NCBI RefSeq assembly: GCF_051175385.1
Contig: NZ_CP195106.1
Coordinates: 4,216,001 to 4,280,000, forward strand
Source: Tundrisphaera lichenicola
Lineage (GTDB): Bacteria > Planctomycetota > Planctomycetia > Isosphaerales > Isosphaeraceae
DNA: 64,000 nucleotides
Reading direction: 5' to 3'
This document shows positions 62,394 to 64,000 of the stretch, piece after piece; positions within the stretch are counted from its first letter, which is position 1; every line of letters starts with the position of its first letter. The notes beneath the pieces were generated by a model. It made no database searches and was not told where the DNA came from. It saw only the letters and a list, made by a program, of their open reading frames with translations. The position numbers and the translations under genes were made by a program.

Positions 62394-63484
62394 GTGAACT
62401 TGGACGTCTCCAGGCAGCATCGAAAAATCATCCACATCGACATGGACGCTTTCTATGCGTCCGTCGAGCAGCGTGACGATCCCGAGCTTCGCGGCAAGCC
62501 GGTCGCCGTGGGAGGCTCGCGCGAGCGTGGCGTCGTGGCGGCTGCGAGCTACGAGGCTCGCAAGTTCGGTGTCCGCTCCGCCATGCCTTCCGTCACCGCG
62601 AGGCGGAAATGTACCGAGCTGATCTTCGTGAAGCCCCGGTTCGACGTCTACCGATCGGTCTCGCACCAGATCCGGGCGATCTTCGCCGAGTACACGCCCC
62701 TCATCGAGCCACTCTCGCTCGACGAGGCCTATCTCGACGTCACCGAGAACTTGAAGGCGATGCCTTCGGCCACCGAGATCGCCGAGGAGATCCGGGCGAA
62801 GATTCGCTCGGAGACGGGCCTCACCGCCTCCGCCGGAGTCTCCTACAACAAGTTCCTCGCGAAGATGGCCTCCGACGAGCGGAAGCCCGACGGGCTGTTC
62901 GTCATCACGCCGAGGCTGGGCCCGGCATTCGTCGAGAATCTACCTGTGGGGAAGTTCCACGGGATTGGCCCGGTGACGGCCGCGAAGATGAAAAGTCTGG
63001 GGATCCACCATGGCGGAGACCTGAGAAGCCAGACGCTGTCGTTCCTCCAGCAGCACTTCGGCAAGGCCGGCCCCTATTACTTCTCGCTCGCGCGGGGGAT
63101 CGACGATCGCCCCGTCCGCTCGGACCGCGTTCGCAAGTCGATCGGCGCCGAGACGACCTTCCACGCCGACATATTCACGGCCGAGGAAGCTCGCGCCGCC
63201 CTCGATCCGCTGATCACCAAGGTATGGTCCTACTGCGAGGCTCGAAGATCCGGGGCCGGACGGCGACGCTCAAGGCCAAATATGCCGATTTCCAGCAGAT
63301 CACCCGCAGCCGAAGCGTGGACGGGGCCATTGCATCGCGCACGTTGCTCGAGGAACTCGTGTCGGTGTTACTCGAGCCTCTCTTTCCCGTCTCCAAGGGT
63401 ATTAGGCTCCTTGGCGTGACGGTGTCCTCACTCGACGTCGAGCAGGAGCCTCGCACTGCCCAGCAGCTACGACTACCGATCTGA
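62394..63484 (+). pseudogene. dinB: DNA polymerase IV with a frameshift in the little-finger region
   Basis: Y-family translesion polymerase. The first 284 codons are normal: IIHIDMDAFYASVEQRDDPE (catalytic Asp), AAASYEARKFGVRSAMPS, EPLSLDEAYLDVTENL (second Asp/Glu pair), ASAGVSYNKFLAKMASDERK and the HGIGPVTAAKMKSLG helix-hairpin-helix. After ...KVWSYCEAR the frame breaks. Family-like sequence continues in another frame: KIRGRTATLKAKYADFQQIT and SKGIRLLGVTVSSLD to the stop at 63484. A missing A in the CGAAGA run near 63243-63248 would restore the frame (CGA AAG ATC). It may be a true mutation or a sequencing error. The GTG at 62394 has GGGAG close upstream. Confidence 0.88.
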
Positions 63485-63592
63485 GCAACCCATGAAGGAT
63501 GTCACAAGGGAGGCGATCCGCGACAAGTTCGGACGAAGCATCGAATCGCATCCTTTTCTCTCGAACCCGACAAGTCGGAGTTCCGGGTTGGT

Positions 63593-63631
63593 CACCGAGG
63601 CTCGTCGAGCCGGGCCTCGGTGGCCGTTTTT
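63593..63631 (+). terminator. Rho-independent terminator after dinB
   Basis: CACCGAGGC at 63593-63601 pairs with GCCTCGGTG at 63614-63622 around a 12-base loop and is followed by GGCCGTTTTTCC. Confidence 0.7.
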
Positions 63632-63654
63632 CCTGCCCGGGACCTCCTCGTCGA

Positions 63655-64000
63655 TCAGACCTCCGCGAGCGCCTCGGTGGCATCGCCGAAGCGATCGAGC
63701 CGGACGTCCATCTTTTCCATCATCGAGAGGTAGAGTCGGCACATTTGACGATTTGATTCTTTCCGGTAGTCGAGTACCTTCCCGGTCTGGATCTTCCCGC
63801 CGCCGCCGCCCAGCATCACGACCGGGAGCTGCGAGGCGTCGTGGCCGCCGCTCATCATGCTCGAGCAGAACATCAGCATCGAGTTATCCAGGGCGGTGCG
63901 TTCCCCCTCCTGGATCGCGTCCAGCTTCCGGGCGATGTAGGCCAGCTGGCCGACGAAGAACTGATTCACCTTCAGCCAGTCCGCGGTGTCGGAGTGGGAG
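63655..64000 (-). CDS. DUF1552 family protein (3' part, cut by window edge)
   Basis: The C-terminal 114 codons are present with the frame open to base 64000. The sequence SHSDTADWLKVNQFFVGQLA, then LDNSMLMFCSSMMSGGHDAS, QLPVVMLGGGGG and SNRQMCRLYLSMMEKMDVRL is typical of the C-terminus of DUF1552 proteins, exported Tat substrates found widely in planctomycetes next to PSD1/DUF1585 cytochromes. The function is unknown. Confidence 0.88.
   Translation of the reverse strand, partial: SHSDTADWLKVNQFFVGQLAYIARKLDAIQEGERTALDNSMLMFCSSMMSGGHDASQLPVVMLGGGGGKIQTGKVLDYRKESNRQMCRLYLSMMEKMDVRLDRFGDATEALAEV

Noticed and set aside
62187..62666. N-terminal extension of the 60951 gene into dinB
   Set aside because: The extra residues are antisense to dinB; a TATAAT box and a GAGG-TTG start lie downstream.
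1..64000. CRISPR array, prophage, insertion sequence or defence island
   Set aside because: No regular spaced repeats, no transposase, integrase, capsid or restriction genes were found in any frame.

Overview
The window is a GC-rich bacterial chromosome segment that looks planctomycetal, most likely from the Isosphaeraceae/Gemmatales side of the phylum. The evidence is two copies of the planctomycete module PSCyt1-DUF1549-DUF1553 cytochrome plus DUF1501 protein, a DUF1552 fragment, DUF1080 domains, a PEP-CTERM protein, alkaline-ceramidase-like proteins and many stand-alone genes with long spacers. I see no rRNA, tRNA, CRISPR array, prophage or insertion sequence. The genus assignment is inference.

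Layout. 0-8 kb is core metabolism on the minus strand: leuC (cut by the window edge), lipB-lipA, and an M24 peptidase-accB-accC group; a PEP-CTERM gene sits alone after a 1.3 kb apparently non-coding stretch. 8-14.7 kb holds a TPM-domain membrane protein, a small Sm-like protein, a single-haem secreted protein, a di-haem cytochrome c peroxidase with a Fur/PerR-like box upstream, an FlK-like thioesterase and a zinc-ribbon membrane protein. 14.8-18.5 kb is a tight minus-strand set of GT2 glycosyltransferase, BshC-like protein and Eis-like GNAT. 18.8-24 kb holds a large membrane/TPR protein and a MoxR ATPase with a small partner.

24-46.3 kb is the envelope and catabolic part: AGE-family epimerase and ceramidase-LamG protein (overlapping genes), a small lipoprotein, PSD1 cytochrome + DUF1501 (copy 1), an acetamidase-metzincin fusion, an MFS transporter convergent with an enolase-superfamily enzyme, a second ceramidase-like protein, PSD1 cytochrome + DUF1501 (copy 2) and a double DUF1080 protein. 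These are mostly exported and suggest use of complex glycans, sugar acids and lipids.

46.6-58 kb has an SGNH hydrolase and then a coherent acyl-CoA catabolic cluster: HSD10-like dehydrogenase, acyl-CoA synthetase, thiolase, acyl-CoA dehydrogenase, enoyl-CoA hydratase-like protein, split AtuA (two genes) and an acyl-CoA carboxylase carboxyltransferase without its biotin-carrying alpha subunit. 58.5-64 kb has a Ski2-like helicase, an uncharacterised protein, a frameshifted dinB and the 3' end of a DUF1552 gene.

The observations most worth following are the acetamidase-metzincin fusion, the GT2/BshC-like/GNAT set (possibly a thiol-type conjugation pathway), the AtuA-carboxyltransferase cluster, a LipB without its catalytic Cys and Lys, the Fur/PerR-like box, and intergenic inverted and tandem repeats.
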